Origin: Paraphoma chrysanthemicola
Lineage: Eukaryota > Ascomycota > Dothideomycetes > Pleosporales > Phaeosphaeriaceae
Assembly (NCBI GenBank): GCA_020744225.1
Contig: JAGMWG010000020.1
Location: 186,001 to 250,000 of the forward strand
DNA length: 64,000 nucleotides
Direction of reading: 5' to 3'
The notes beneath the pieces are model-generated. The model did no database searches, had not been told where the DNA came from, and saw only the letters and a program-made list of their open reading frames with translations. Shown here one piece after another: positions 23,914-36,585 of this stretch. How positions within the stretch are numbered: the first letter of the stretch is position 1; each line of letters starts with the position of its first letter. The position numbers and the translations under genes were made by a program.

Positions 23914-26900
23914 CTAAGCACCAGGCGTGACGCTCTTTTCTCTGTCGCCACGACCTCGACTCAAGAGGCCTCGTCGTCCACTGCTTTTATCTGCTCGTGG
24001 GCTCACACTCCCAACCATAGATGCAGCGTCGCTTGGCTGAAAACTGGTCCTGATGACGACCATGCCTTTGCCAACGCCAACATTCTTCTCACCGCCGCTG
24101 CCTTGATCGTCAATGGTGAATGTGCCTTCGCCGAGTTCTTCGTCGCGACCAAATGTGCTGTGGTCTTTTACTACGATCTTAAAGAAAGAGTCGGCTGTGC
24201 ATGGTGTTTTGAACGACTCATCGTCGAAAGACACGGATCCCGTGGTGGTTTTTTGGTGATCAGTCTTGTGAACGTCTTTGTTGTTCAGACGCACAAAGAC
24301 ACGAACATTGGTTCCAGGAGGGAAGCCATCCGCACTGACGATGCTGATGTTGGCAGTTCCTGAGTCTCCAGCACCAGGTGCAGCAGAGTCGTTGAAGCGG
24401 CTGGTAAGCGACTGTGCGCCCCAGCTCTTGTGCCTGTTATGATTCGACGGTGAAGGTTGACCTGCCGAGCCTTCGCCTTCGACTGAGATAACAGGCGTGT
24501 CGGCGGAAGGACGACCGGCAGACGAGTCTGGCCGGTCGTTAAAGTCGTCCTCGCCACCAGCTCCGCGAGACTTTCTACGCTTGAAACCGCGACCAAGGAA
24601 TGTGCCTGCTCGCACGACTCCTCCACCAACAAACGCTGCTCCCTTGCCGACACCCTTGACGGGCGCGCCAATGACCTTTCCTGGAACGGCGAAGGTACCA
24701 GAGAACGTACTTGATCCTTGGCGAGAGCGAACAACATAATCTGGCTTGAAAAGCATTCGCAGGCGGATGGCACCTGACTTGCCGTCCAGAGCGAGCGTCA
24801 CTTCCTGCTGCTGGAAAGGCTCGAGCAGCTCAAGATTGATTGAAGACTTGCCCAGGAAGTCCGCCTTGTCGCCAAAATCCCAATCGTACACATTGACTAC
24901 AAAGTCGGCTGCAGTGCGGCTGCGAACTGGCACTTCAAAGTACTCGTTCCATGCTGGATGCAGTGTCTTCTTCTGTGTCTTCGTCTTGTACACTTCCTTG
25001 TCATTGAGCATAAACTTGCAGTACGGATCTGAGTAGCCATTGCGGTCGGCTGCTGGTAGATCTGCAGCATCTAGGACATCGACACGCAGTGTGCCTTGGT
25101 TGTTGAAAGATTCGCTAGGGTCCAAGCGCATCTTCACCGGCAGGTACTTCAAGCTGACTGTGATCTTGTTATCGTGACCGTGCTTGTCCTTCAAGACCAA
25201 TTGGGTCGGAGTGTACAAACATCTCCGCAGTGTGTCGATGGTATTGCCTGTAAGTTTAGCAATGACGTGATCCTCGTCACCATCGCCGTCCTTATTGATA
25301 TGCTCAATGATTCTTAGCGTGATCTTCGAGAAGTCGAGCTCGCGAATCATCACGTCGCCCACTATGTGCTAATCAGTAGCGTATTCGCAATATTGAGTTG
25401 GAAACCATACCTTCGTTGAACGTCATGTTCTTACTCTTTATCTTGGCGGTCGAGTAGCTGGCATAAGCCATGTCATCCATAAGGACATCAACATATGTAC
25501 CAGTATCCGAGAACTCGCCATCGATGAGCTTGAAGACGAGAAGTCCGGATTCTACGACATGTCAGCATATGCACGATACGGCTGGACAAGAATACGGGTC
25601 ACAAAGCTGCAAGCTGGGGACGCCCAACTCAAGCAACTCAACCGCTCCGTACTCTCATATTGTCGAGGCAGCTTACCATACTGCTGAAGATCGTCGACTG
25701 TGAGCTTCAGCTTTTCAATCGGCTTCTTCTCTGGAGTCGTCTCGTCTTGCTGCCCCTCATTCCGTTCCAGTGCCTTGGCAAGATCGCCCTCGCTGCCCCT
25801 GTTTGAGCTTGCCGTCTTCATACTAGAGATCGTTCCGGCAGTTTCGGATCGAGCAACAGGTGGACCTGAAGCACCCGAAGCAACCCTGGCATGGCCCTTG
25901 GACGCATCGGTTCCCGCAGTCTTGACAGACGCTGTGCGAGAGACACCATTCGGTGTGCTGACCTTCTCTTTCTCTCCCTCCTTCTCTTCCTCATCCTCGT
26001 CTGGATCGAAGGTTGGGTATGTTGGGTAGAAAGAGCAAGTGTAGTTTAGCGTGCCTTTTGCGGCAGCATGCCCAGCGATGCGGAGAGCTCCGGCAATGGG
26101 CTGTTTCTGCTCGTGCACAAGATACTCGCCATTGTCATCTTGCTTCACATAGTCGCCGGCTAGAATCTCAATGTGGCCCAGAGATCGATCCTTGCCGAGA
26201 TTCTCCTCGTCCATGACCTCAAGGGTTAACTTCTCGCGGACAGTGTGCACGGGAACGTAAACAACCTCGTCCCAGTCAGGATTGAGGTTGTTCTTGAACG
26301 TAACGGTGCGGCCCTTCTCAACCCCAGAGAGCAACACGCGCACATACGGATCCGACTTGCCCAGTTTCTCCAAATTGCGCAAATCGCGAGCACTTTGAAA
26401 GTGCAACCGCATGACTCCGATCGGTGTGAGGTAGCCACCGGATGCGAGGGAGCCCTTGAGAGCTACTGGTTTCCAGTCCAGCTTCATCTTCACGCGGCCA
26501 GTCTGGGCACCCGCCAAGTTGTACCATTCTGTGCCCTTCGCCGTAAGCTCCAGCATGTCGTCGATTGTGATCTGGTATGTTCCGAGTATTGGATCTGCAG
26601 CAAGGTCGCGATCGTCCTTGATAACGAGTCCGAGCTTTGCCTTCTTACGATCGGTGATGAGCATCTCCTTCGTCGCATCAGGCCAGATCGGCTGGTTCGT
26701 CCTCTTCATGACTTTCGACTTGTGCACCTCGCGGCCGTTGAGAAGCAGTACAGCGTACGGGCTGAGCTGACCAATCAAGCTCTTGGTACCGTCCATGTCC
26801 TTCGCTTGCTCGACTGTGAATTTGATAATACCAGTGCGCGACTCTGGTGGCGGTTCCTTGGTTCCATCGTCAAGTGTCGTACCTTCCAGAACTGGGAAGA

Positions 26901-28623
26901 AGCGCACATCAGCCTGGAGGATACCACGAGGTCGGCCGCCAGACATGACTTCAAGATGTAGGTTCTCGTGATCGGCTTCCGTCTCAAGCTGCTCAAGCGC
27001 AAAGGTGGCAGTGCCAAGCTCCTTATCCTTGCGGATGTCGTTGTAGTCGAAGAGATTGATCGTCAAAGAATCCTTGAGAGACGTAACAATAATATTGACC
27101 GTTTCATTCCAACGAGGGTTCGCATTTTCGTGTACAGTCTTGGTCTTTGCCAGCACATTGCGGTTGTTGATGGATACTGTAGCATACGGATCGGGCGTTC
27201 CAGAAAACTTGTCGGGATTCTTGAGGCCTTGTGCACCGTGGAAGTGGACTTGGAGAACACCAATGGCCTGGTCGACAGGATTGCCAGCCAGCATCTTCGC
27301 AATTTCGATGGGGAAGACGTTGGGGTCGTACATCATGGGAGCAAGGTTGGCATGGATCTGCTCTTGAATAAAGGTTTCTAGTCCGGGAATAAAGTTGATG
27401 TCGAATCCAAAAGTCTCGCCGCCTAGGGGCTTGCACACATAGTCGATCTTGGGACGCTCGAGGAAGCACATTTCGACCCTGTCAATGTGTGGGAACGGAA
27501 TCTGGAGCTTGAACTTGAGACGCATCATGCCGGAAAAGGCCATGTCCTCCACAATGACATCGAGGCCCTTGCTGACGAGACCCTTTCCGATACGAATTTC
27601 CAGCACAACCTTGGGGTTGATTTTGTTCTTGATCTGGCGGGAGGTCAGATCTGTGTTGTCGGCGGGTGTGAAGCTGAACTTCCAGTCCATGAGCACGATG
27701 TCGTCCTCGGTCTTTGGGTATGTTTTGACGTGCTCCAGTCGCGGAGGCTTGGTTCCCAGGACAAACTTGGTCATCTTCAAGCTGTCCAAGAAAGCAGGCG
27801 TTGAAGTCGACAGGACCTGGTCTACGGAGCCCACGATGGTGTCGCAGAGCACGGGGGCGTAAATGGGCCAGAACTTGACGAGAAAGCTGTTGATCCACTC
27901 GAGGCTTTCCGTGTCCGTCTCCAGCTTGTTCTTGGCCATCTCGCGGTTCAGGTCGTCTCGGGCATTTCGACGCACGCGGCGGATGGAGGTGCGGTAGTAG
28001 GTGCCGCAGACTGCCATGATGATGAAGACCCAGCCCAGGCCGCCGCCGAGGATGCCAATGACCCACGTGGTCAGACAGGCAAAGATGATGACACCCGTGT
28101 TATGGTACCAGTCGCCATAGAACTTGTCTTCGATCCTGCCCTCGAGCCACGTCTGGTGGTCCAGCATGGTGCCGTCGTCTTGGTCCTTGTCCTCGGAGCC
28201 TGGCATGCCGAAGCGCGGGGCCCATCCCACGCGGTCCCACCGCGCGTCGTCGTCGAGCTCGGGCGCATGGCCGTTCGCCTTGTCGCCGTTGGCGGCAACG
28301 GGGGTTTCGATGGCGCCTGCCTTGGTGGGTGCGGGGAGGTCGTACTTGGGCGGCGCACCCGAGTCGTCTTGGTCCGAGACGAGGGCGGTAGCATTCTTGT
28401 TGCGCTCGTGGTGGAAGCCCGGCGGGACGCGCGCTCGTGCCTGGGCGCGCTTCTCCTCCGGGGTGGCATCGGGGTCGAACTCAAAGGCCGCGCTGCCGCC
28501 TTTGCGGGCCTCGTCCATGACCGTCTTCTCGGCAGCAGCGGCCGTGACGCTCGAATCCGGGTCGCGGGCAGCTTCCACGGCGCCCTGGGCCTTGAGCTCG
28601 TTTGCGCGCGCCTCGGTGGCCAT
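23914..28623 (-). CDS. Tricalbin (SMP and multi-C2 membrane tether)
   Basis: Predicted 1511 aa from three exons (28623-25677, 25551-25411, 25361-23914). Introns of 125 and 49 bp join as QQY|ESGLLVFKLIDGEF and MTFNE|VGDVMIRELDF. The frame is open 40 codons further upstream, but ATG 28623 (MATEARANELKAQG) is the likely start. A disordered acidic N-terminus leads to a hydrophobic hairpin near 176-210 (IIFACLTTWVIGILGGG, GWVFIIMAVCGTYY). An SMP lipid-transfer domain (about 230-430) follows, then several C2 domains with Ca-binding patterns such as SGTPDPYATVSI, GKSDPYVRVLL and GYSDPYCKFML. This is the layout of yeast Tcb1-3 and mammalian extended synaptotagmins, which tether ER to plasma membrane. 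An S/G-rich basic linker precedes the last C2. Confidence 0.92.
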
Positions 28624-30019
28624 GTCGGCGATGGCGAGCGGAGGTCCGATCCGCTGGCGGTTGGATTGGGATTGGGAGTGGGAGTGGGTGAGGGCGAGGG
28701 CGATGGCGTGCAATTGAAGCCCTCGCGGATGGTGAGGAGGCACGGGGGCAGCTGTGGAGGAGACGCACGAGGAAGCTCAACAGACGGACAGCCCGCAGCA
28801 GAGCGTGCAATGGCCTGTGGATTGGGTGCAGCCGCAAACCTGCTTGTTGGTCCGTTAGCCTAGCCGCATCCTGTGTTCCGCAAATGGCTTGCACCGACCT
28901 CCCCGCTGGATCAGATCACCAATTGCGACGCGACGGCAGTGGTGCGTGCCGCCAGAGGGTCGAAAAAACAAACAAAGGCCAAAAGAATGAGTCGGCGGCC
29001 GGCGATGTGTGAAGACGAGGACGCACAACGGCTGACAGCCCGGCCCCGGGTGCTTGATGAGGAAGCTTGGGATAGGAGCTGTTTACCACGGCGCCGGCTA
29101 GCTTTCAAACAATGACGTCCCGGCTGTCTCTTCCCGGCCAGTGCCACACCTCGCGTGTGCAGATACCTAGCAATATACTGACTGTACTGTATACCGCTCA
29201 ACTATTGGCAATGCTCGGTCATGGTTCAGGGGCACAATTGGCTTTTATATCACCACGCACGAGCAGGGTGGCAGGCTAGTTGAAGCTCTCCACGCCTCAA
29301 TGAGAGCTACCCGCCTAGCTCCAAGCTTCATCAACACCACCCGTATCCTATGGTGTCCGACTTGAGCCCGCGTTTCCTTGCCTCCAGGGCCGCGCAACAC
29401 TCGACGCGTTCACAGCTCCGACAAGTGCATCTGCGTCTCCGTTTCGCCGAGGCACCGTGCTGCGGTGCTGTGCTGATGATTGTGATCTTCGCCCGCATGC
29501 AGGTCATCGGCCCTACGATCGATGCGACAACGACAGCGACAGGGTCCATGCGCATCATTATCCAGATGCGCGCTTGTCACTGCGTTACACAACCACTTCA
29601 GATGGGTGCTTGCATTGACCACGTCTGCGAGAGTTGTCACCACCACGACACGTGAGCAACCGTGATTGATGGGTGCATTTAGCCAAGTCGTGGCCTGACT
29701 TTGCAGACTCCACATGCCACTTCGTCTACCGTTACTCTGCCCGAGTCAAGATGATAATGATAAATGCAAGTCTAATGCCTGATTCCCACAAAAGTAGACC
29801 TCTAAAGTGGCGATCCACGCACTCGCGGACCCATGTCGAGCTGAGCTCCACGAGCCACATCTCCAACCAACGCCACAAATGGTCCAGACTTCCCCAGAGC
29901 TAACGCGAGACCCACTGATGCACCGCAAGGCTGACGGAGAGACCCCCTGCGAGTGCCGTCATGCACTTCAAAACTCTTTCAAAAACCTTACAAGCGGGTT
30001 GCCCTTCCTGCATGCACGC
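28624..30019. other. Intergenic: tricalbin leader and promoter, DUF7514-like gene 3' end
   Basis: About 1.4 kb with no supported gene. It contains a run of GGG triplets on the plus strand just upstream of the tricalbin start, listed separately. Confidence 0.4.
28668..28700 (+). other. Predicted G-quadruplex motif in tricalbin 5' leader (template strand)
   Basis: Six GGG runs separated by 3-nt loops (ATT, AGT, AGT, TGA, CGA) lie within 33 bp. This satisfies the G3-N(1-7) x4 quadruplex rule. The gene is transcribed from the minus strand, so the G-rich strand is the template and the mRNA leader carries the CCC runs. It ends 45 bp upstream of the chosen start codon. Confidence 0.5.
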
Positions 30020-31865
30020 TCAGTAAGGACCACTCATGACCGGATACCTCCGTCCAGAAACGCCGTCTTGCACGCCGCCTGCAACATACCTATGTGTCCT
30101 TCTGTCGCGCTCTTTCTCCCGGCTGTGCTCTCTTGACCTGTCGTAATGGCCCCGATCGTCCCAGTCTTTCCCGTCGTCTCGCTCGCGGCTGCCGTCTCGG
30201 TCATCCCACTCATCTTTGACTCTATCATGGCTTCGTGTTCTGGCAGAGTCGCCTTCTCGCTCCCGTTCGCGCGGATAGGCTGCATCTTCGGTTGACCGAC
30301 GGCGATGCCGCGCGCGGCTACTACTGCCACTGCTCATGTCATACGACACCGCGTCTCTATCGCGATCTCGTTCGTGTTCTCGTACATGGTGTTGGTCGCG
30401 CGCGTACGGCGGCTCAAATTCGCGAGGAGGACTTACGGGCACAGATGCTGCACCCCATCTCACATTCTGTGGGACTGGCCTATAGCTGGGGCGTGGTGGC
30501 ATCGTAGGCCTCCGGTCGTAGTAGTTGCGCGCTTCCATCTGTGCTACATGCGTTGCAAAGAGGGGTGACTTGGTTGGTCCATACTGGGGTTGCGGAGAGG
30601 TTGCTTTGGATGACGGTCGCTCCATGGGATAGTAGTGATGCGAGTTGCGACGATCTCCTTCATAGTAAGTAGGGAAGTATTCCCGCGGCGCAATGGGTTC
30701 ATGGGAGCGTCGCTGGCGCAAGTCGGGCGTTCGTCGTCTAGAGGGCGGCCGCTCTTCATCCGAGTCCGAGTCTGTAGTCGATAGCGAGCTCTCTCGGCGT
30801 GGCGGATGAGGCCGCTTGTGGAGGTTATACCGCGGCATGGGAGGCGGTGCAGTTGCAATCGGCGTCGCGTCTTCGTCCGATATGCTATCGCTCTCGTATC
30901 TTCCTGGCATGCTCTTCTTCCTGCCGCCATTGAAGGGGTTCAGCATGTGTCTGACCCGCGACGTGACTGCCTTGCCGCCTCTGTCGTCGACCGGATTGAT
31001 AGCCTGTTGTTTCGAGACATGACGCATAAACGATGGCCGCACCCTGCTTTTACGATACATGGGATCCTCAAAGTACCTGAAGGCGCCATGGCGCTCATCG
31101 GCAGAGGATCCGTCGCCGGACATGTCGGTCGAGGTTCGGGGTCCAGGCTCAGCAGCCAGCCGTGCCCTCTCTGCCTCCTCGTCCGCCTCTCGTTTGAGCC
31201 TAGTAGCTACTCCCTCGTACCATGTCTCCATAGCATCGTCTGGCTTGTCTGGGAAGCACTCCTTGGGCAGCACTTTTGGAAAGAAGGTCTGGGTCTCAGC
31301 ATCCACCACGTCGTATTTCTCAACAGCCTTCTGCAGAAAAGGCACGTGGTCCTCGGGCCCAAGTAACAACTGTATTGTCTGCCAGGTCACGAAGCCCTGT
31401 TTCTTCAGCGCAGGTACAGCCGGGGTGGAGTAGCCGTCATCGGTCGGCGCTGGCTGCAGACTGTGGAATGCGCCGAGCGAGCGGTATATGAAGGCGATCG
31501 AGGATGGGGGAGTGTCTTTGAATAGAACATCGTAATTGCCGCCCACGTCACGGTACCAAGCTGCGATCTGCGACGGCGTGAGGTCGGGCGAGTCGCTTGG
31601 TTCGAACTTCTTGCTCTACAAGCACAGTAGCGTGGTTAGCATCAGCACCCTCACAAGATGGCATATGCGCCCGCGTCTCGCGGCCACTCACAATAATGTC
31701 TGCAATGCCTTTGAGCAGGCGGTCGAGCAAAGGTGTTCCGCATTTGTCCGGCTTCAGGAGATAGCCCCAGTACTCGTATGCTTCGCGGTGCGTTGCGTCC
31801 ACGTTGGCTGCATGTTCTTGCCTCGCCTCGTGCTGCTCTTGATCCGTGTGCGATTCTGCGGCCAT
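30020..31865 (-). CDS. DUF7514-like fungal protein with SR/RE-rich tail
   Basis: Predicted 589 aa from two exons (31865-31692, 31615-30020). The 76-bp phase-0 intron joins KGIADII|SKKFEPSDSPDLTPSQIAAW. The N-terminal globular part (about 1-170: YEYWGYLLKPDKCGTPLLDR, YDVLFKDTPPSSIAFIYRSL, LPKECFPDKPDDAMETWYEG) matches my memory of a Pezizomycotina domain of unknown function (DUF7514). The remaining 400 residues are low complexity, with Arg/Asp/Ser/Glu-rich runs such as EHERDRDRDAVSYD and many Pro-rich stretches. They are probably disordered and phosphorylated. Function is unknown. The C-terminal end is less certain because a late intron could be missed. Confidence 0.75.
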
Positions 31866-32553
31866 TGCATCGATCTGCGACTCACGTCGGTATGCTGCAC
31901 CTGGAGCATATAGGTGCGCTCAGCTGAGCGTCGTGGGTCCCTGCTTGTGGATATGCGGTGAGCTCCGAATTGCCCCGCGGTGATCCCTGGAGTCGTGCTA
32001 CGTGGGACGCGACCAGCTGGAGGGGAAGTCGTCGCGGTTTATAATCTGCATAAAGCAAAACGGCGCCTATCATGGTAAGAGCATGACTGCGTATGCGTTA
32101 GGCAGCCGACTGGACGACTGCGCCTCTGCCGTGCGCAGGAACCTGTTCATCCATCGAATGCCTTGTCCGTGGATGGGTGGCTGGTGATCGTGCCCCTACC
32201 CCAATCTGACATCACGGCGCGCGTGTGGGACTGGCAGTTGGGCTGAGCCGCAACTGAGGCAAATGTCAGGCAGAAACCAATGGACGCGCAAGGCAAAACC
32301 CATGCAACTCGCTCACGTTAGATAACAGGGCAAATTTGATGATGCCCAATGGTTGGAAAATGTCGGTACATATTTTATCTATTACATTCGAGACGCGTTG
32401 GGCGTTCGTTCACCTGGACGCGCCCAACGCTATCGAGTATTATTTTGACCAGTCACAGTGAAGTACATGCAAGTCATCCCTCATAAACCATCGCTGCCAG
32501 AATGCCTGTATCCTCGTAAATCTACCGGAATCTGCAAAGAACAAACAACACGC
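31866..32553. other. Intergenic: promoter of DUF7514-like gene and UGP1 3' region
   Basis: 688 bp without a gene. It contains a perfect 10-bp inverted repeat downstream of UGP1, listed separately. Confidence 0.4.
32395..32430 (-). other. Stem-loop in UGP1 3' flank
   Basis: GCGTTGGGCG (32395-32404) is repeated exactly as its reverse complement, CGCCCAACGC (32421-32430), across a 16-nt spacer. It starts about 124 nt beyond the UGP1 stop codon, so it may be a 3' UTR hairpin. There is no U-tract and this is not a bacterial-type terminator. It could affect mRNA 3' processing or stability, or be chance. Confidence 0.4.
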
Positions 32554-34628
32554 TCAGTGCTCGAGCAGCCTCAGCGAACCTTGAACAACAACGTTCTCGA
32601 GGATGGAGCCCGGAGGAATGTCGATGGTTGAGCCCTCAGTCGCGACAATGATGACGGTGCCCTTGAGCGTTACGCCGCGGCCAAGATTGACGGGACCAGT
32701 AATGGTGAGATGGTCGAGCTCCACGATCTTGGGAATCGAGGGAATGCGTGACTGGAAGCTGGAGACCTTCTTGAAGTCGCTGCCGAGCTTGATCAGGGGA
32801 GCCGGGCCGAAGCGGTTGGGGTCGATGACCAGCTGGCCGTGCTGGAGAGTATACAGGTCAGACTTGACGAGCATGAGATCGGAGCACGTCTTGACCGGCA
32901 AGAATCGTCTCCTGGGAACGTTGACGCCATGTGCGTTCTTGAAGTGCTTGATGGCGGCACCGACAGCAGTCTCAAGCTGCAGGACGGAAATATCGGCCTC
33001 GCCCTTCTTGTCGGCTGGGATCGACTTGCCATTGGGAATGATCTCCATAGCAAGCTCGTTTGCCTCAACAACGCGCTTGACGGCCTTGACGTCCATCCAA
33101 ATGTTGTTGGTGTTGAAGTATTTGAACTTCTTGATCGACTTGAACTCGTTGACATGCTCCTTAGGCACTTGAGCAATTTCGAGCAGGCGGACGGAACCCT
33201 CGTAATCGATGATGGTACCACCCTTGACGTCAGCCTTGGTCTTGTCGGTCAGCTCCATAATGTATTCGGCCTTGGAGTCGACCATGTGCTGCAGGATGCG
33301 GAGATCAACCACGGCGCCCAGATTGTCCGCGTTGGACAAGAAGATGATCTCGATGCCGCGGTCAATGAGCTTGTCGAGCATACCAGTGTTGTACAGAGAC
33401 TCGAAAACGTCACCGTGGCCTGGCGGGTACCAGTTGGCGAGATCTGAGTCGATGGTCTTTGGCGCGGGCAGGAGCGAGTCCTTGAGAATACGTGGGTACC
33501 TCGACTGGTTGAAGGTGAGGATGTCGATGTTGTGGCCCTCGTACTTCTTGATGATGCTGGCTGTGTCCGTGTCGGTGTTGAACGAGTTCATAAGCAAGAA
33601 CGGCACGTTCACGTCGTATGTGCGGTTGAGGTACTCGATCTGGCGCACCGACAGGTCAAGGAAGGACATGCCATCACGGACCTCAATGACCGACTTGGGG
33701 CCAACACAACCCATGGAGGTACCGAGACCACCGTTGAGCTTGACAACCGCCAATTTGTTCAGGTATTCGACGGCCTCGGAGTTGGCCAAGTCATCGTAGT
33801 TGACAACCTGCTCTGCCTTCGGGGGCGCAATGCGGTTCCAGTCGATCGCGGTGCCCTTGGCCTTGTCGTTCAAGTATCGTCGGAACAACGCGAAGAAGTT
33901 GTCCATTTCCGTCTCGAAGTACTAGAGGGGGTCAGTCGCTTCGACCCCGCCAAAACTGGTGATTCGAGGGGCGTAGGGCACAATCTGCGCAGTGGGGCTA
34001 TATGGAAGCTGCCAGTTGTGTCGAGAGGTCTGCTCACCTTCTTCTCAGCGGGGTCCTGGACAGTGTCGGCGAGCTTGTTGAGCGCATTTCGCATTTGCGA
34101 AGCTGCAACATTGGTAGATGTGTTTTCGAAGGCCTATAGAACTCCAGTTAGCGATTTGGCGTTGATGATTTGGACGTGCCACAACCAGGTCGCGACATTT
34201 GCTGATGAGCAGGACTCCAGTCAGTAGAAAAGCATCACCGTCCTGGAAACAGAAACCCTTGACCATGTGTACCAGGGCATGGCCAGACGGACGCCATGAC
34301 AGCAGCGGCCGTCATTGGCAACTGCTCCGCGGACAATGCCGACCGATAGCCTACTACCATGGCGGGGTTGCTCGTCTGGTACGAATAACAAAATCTCTCA
34401 GGATTGTTCCACTCCAGCCTAAAAGACGGCGAAAGACGCAATTGACCAGATTGCGACCCCAATAGAACACAAGCGGGTAACTACGCACTGCAGATCTGCA
34501 GGAACAGAAATGTGACTTACCACGTGGGACTGCGACTTGCCGTGGTGGCGCTGCGAGTTGAAGCCGCCCTCGTCCTTGCCAGCGGCAGCAGAGGGCTTGA
34601 GGTGTGACGGAATTGCACGAGAGGCCAT
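32554..34628 (-). CDS. ugp1: UTP-glucose-1-phosphate uridylyltransferase
   Basis: Predicted 523 aa from three exons (34628-34521, 34133-34038, 33921-32554). Junctions read KSQSHV|AFENTSTNVAASQ and DPAEKK|YFETEMDNFFALF. The first intron is 387 bp, long for this window; the second is 116 bp. Hallmarks of UDP-glucose pyrophosphorylase are present: the nucleotide-binding loop VVKLNGGLGTSMGC, NSFNTDTDT, WYPPGHGDVFESL, FLSNADNLGA, FKYFNTNNIWM, and a C-terminal left-handed beta-helix (VTLKGTVIIVATEG...ENVVVQGSLRLLEH). The enzyme makes UDP-glucose from UTP and glucose-1-phosphate in the cytosol, for cell-wall glucan, trehalose, glycogen and glycosylation. The length fits the fungal family. Confidence 0.95.
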
Positions 34629-35728
34629 TTTGTATGTTTGATGGGAGTGGAAGGGAGGAGAACGATGTGTTGCAAGCAGATCAGCGACGGAGGCTGATTT
34701 AAAGGGCCAGACAGCTATCAGGGTCTGTGTTGGCGCGGTGTGGACGTGGGGCAAGAACGTGCCTGGAACCAGCAGGTGAACTGGGGTGAGTGCAGAATTG
34801 GTCCAAACCCACGGACACCGCTTTCTTATATCTGCGGCTACTAGCACAACGCGTGGCGACCGCTGGTGATCTGCTCCTCCTCTAGCCTGGCGATTCTCAA
34901 CATGCTCTGCAGGCCGAAGCCGGGACTGATATCGTATCCAGGCGATGTTGAGCACGTCTTGAGCGTCGTCCCCTTCCGAGCAAACAACATGAAGCCATCT
35001 GGCCCCTTTCCCAAAATCTCGAGCGACTTTGACGCTGCACATGGATAACTAACAATTGCATAGCACTGTGCTCTCCATCGGCGATTGCTGCAGGCTTGCA
35101 CATCGTTCCTGCCCATCGTTACCCCTCCTCTCCTCCCTGTCCATTCCTGCTACATGCTTCCACCACACTGCAAGACAGGCAGAGTGTCAATATTTGGCGC
35201 AACTCGCCCGTGAGTACCCGGAGAGGAGCACACCATCTCGCTAGTAGACCCGGTGGTATCTTCACAACTTCACGATGCACAATTGTTGGGGTAAATTTTC
35301 ATTAAGGAAGCTATGGCCCTTGTCTGGATGCGCGCTAGCAGGGATACACTGCGGATTGACGTTGCCATGTTCAGGAATCCGTCCAATGTTTCGCTCAACA
35401 ACTGCCCCAGACCGGAAGCCAAGCGCAAAAGACTGGAGAGTGGCAAACGTCAAGTGCGCCGCTGTTCTGCATGGAGTGTGATGGGCACGATACTCGGGTG
35501 AATACATTCGAAGCGACTTTTCTGTGGCAGCGGCTTTGGATCGGAATAAGGCGGTGGAAGCTGCACCAGTCGGAAGCGCCAGCATTCCCGAGCCCTCGCT
35601 TCATCCACGTGGGGGGCCCGCTGGTCTCAGCCACTTCTCAGGGCGTCGATATCGCCCGTACTGTATGCATGTCGCTATTCACGGCACATTGTCTTGTCCA
35701 GCATCAACGTCGGCTCCTCTGCCGAAAG
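34629..35728. other. Intergenic, UGP1 promoter and FolB-like 3' region
   Basis: 1.1 kb between two minus-strand genes. Overlapping short frames on both strands have no domain. No other feature is supported. Confidence 0.4.
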
Positions 35729-36585
35729 TTAGGTTGCTCGCACCGGTCGCGTTATCTCGACCGCAGGAGCGTCTGCGAACGGCACAGCGAGCGGCTTTTC
35801 GATTCTGAGTCGTATGCTTCCGTCCTGATCGCTCGAGTGAAGGAAAAACTTCCTTCTCAGCACCTGCACAGTCCATTCGAGCATACTCTCCAGTGTCTGA
35901 AACTCAGTCGTTGATATTTCCTGTTCAAGTCAGTGTCTTGAGCTTTCTGTGAGATGGTCTTTCATACTTCAAACAATAGAGTTTCCAACTTTGCAAAGTC
36001 GTCTATCCTCGCGAGATCCCGGACGCCATCGACCCAGATATTAACGACCACGGGTTGCTTTTGCAACCTTTCATTACTGTTTACGCCAATCAAACACGGA
36101 ATGCGAACGTTACGAAGATACAGCACGTCAGAGCGTAGATGCGAGCTTCCGGAAACTTCGATTATGGATAAGTTGTGACCAGCTCCATCTCCGAACATGC
36201 TGCCCTTGGGATAGAACACGTTTGTATCGATGGCATATATAGGCGTCGAGCTTGCAATTTCCTTGACGCTGGCCACAAGCGATTCCGACAACTGACCAGT
36301 CGATATCCAGCTGTCGTTCTTTAGGCGTGCCTGGATAGCTTTGCTGAGTATACCATAGTGGATAGTGCTGTCGTCAACTGTGTCGGTCGACGATGCTGAC
36401 TCAAATTTCTTGTCCAGGGTGACGTTGACACTGATGAGTGCACGCTGCTTCTTTCGACGACCCCAAACGTCTGTGCCTGCATTCACGATAACTTCGAGCT
36501 TCTGGACCATGATCTTGTCACGGCGTCCGCTTTGAGCTAATGCAGCGTCCCAATGAGACTTGCTGACATAGTCATTCGACGACAT
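35729..36585 (-). CDS. Stand-alone tandem FolB-domain protein (dihydroneopterin aldolase-like)
   Basis: Predicted 269 aa from two exons (36585-35968, 35920-35729). The 47-bp phase-0 intron joins LETLLFE|ISTTEFQTLE. Without splicing the second domain would be cut short. Domain 1 (about 20-115) includes KIMVQKLEVIVNAGTDVWGR. Domain 2 (about 150-265) includes LRNVRIPCLIGVNSNERLQK and ends IEKPLAVPFADAPAVEI, a strong match to the C-terminal FolB pattern. The frame is open 52 codons further upstream, but MSSNDYVSK is the better start. In many fungi this tandem unit is the N-terminus of trifunctional Fol1. Here no HPPK or DHPS domain follows, so it may be a separate aldolase or a non-catalytic paralogue. 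It is divergent from STI1, 405 bp apart. Confidence 0.82.
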
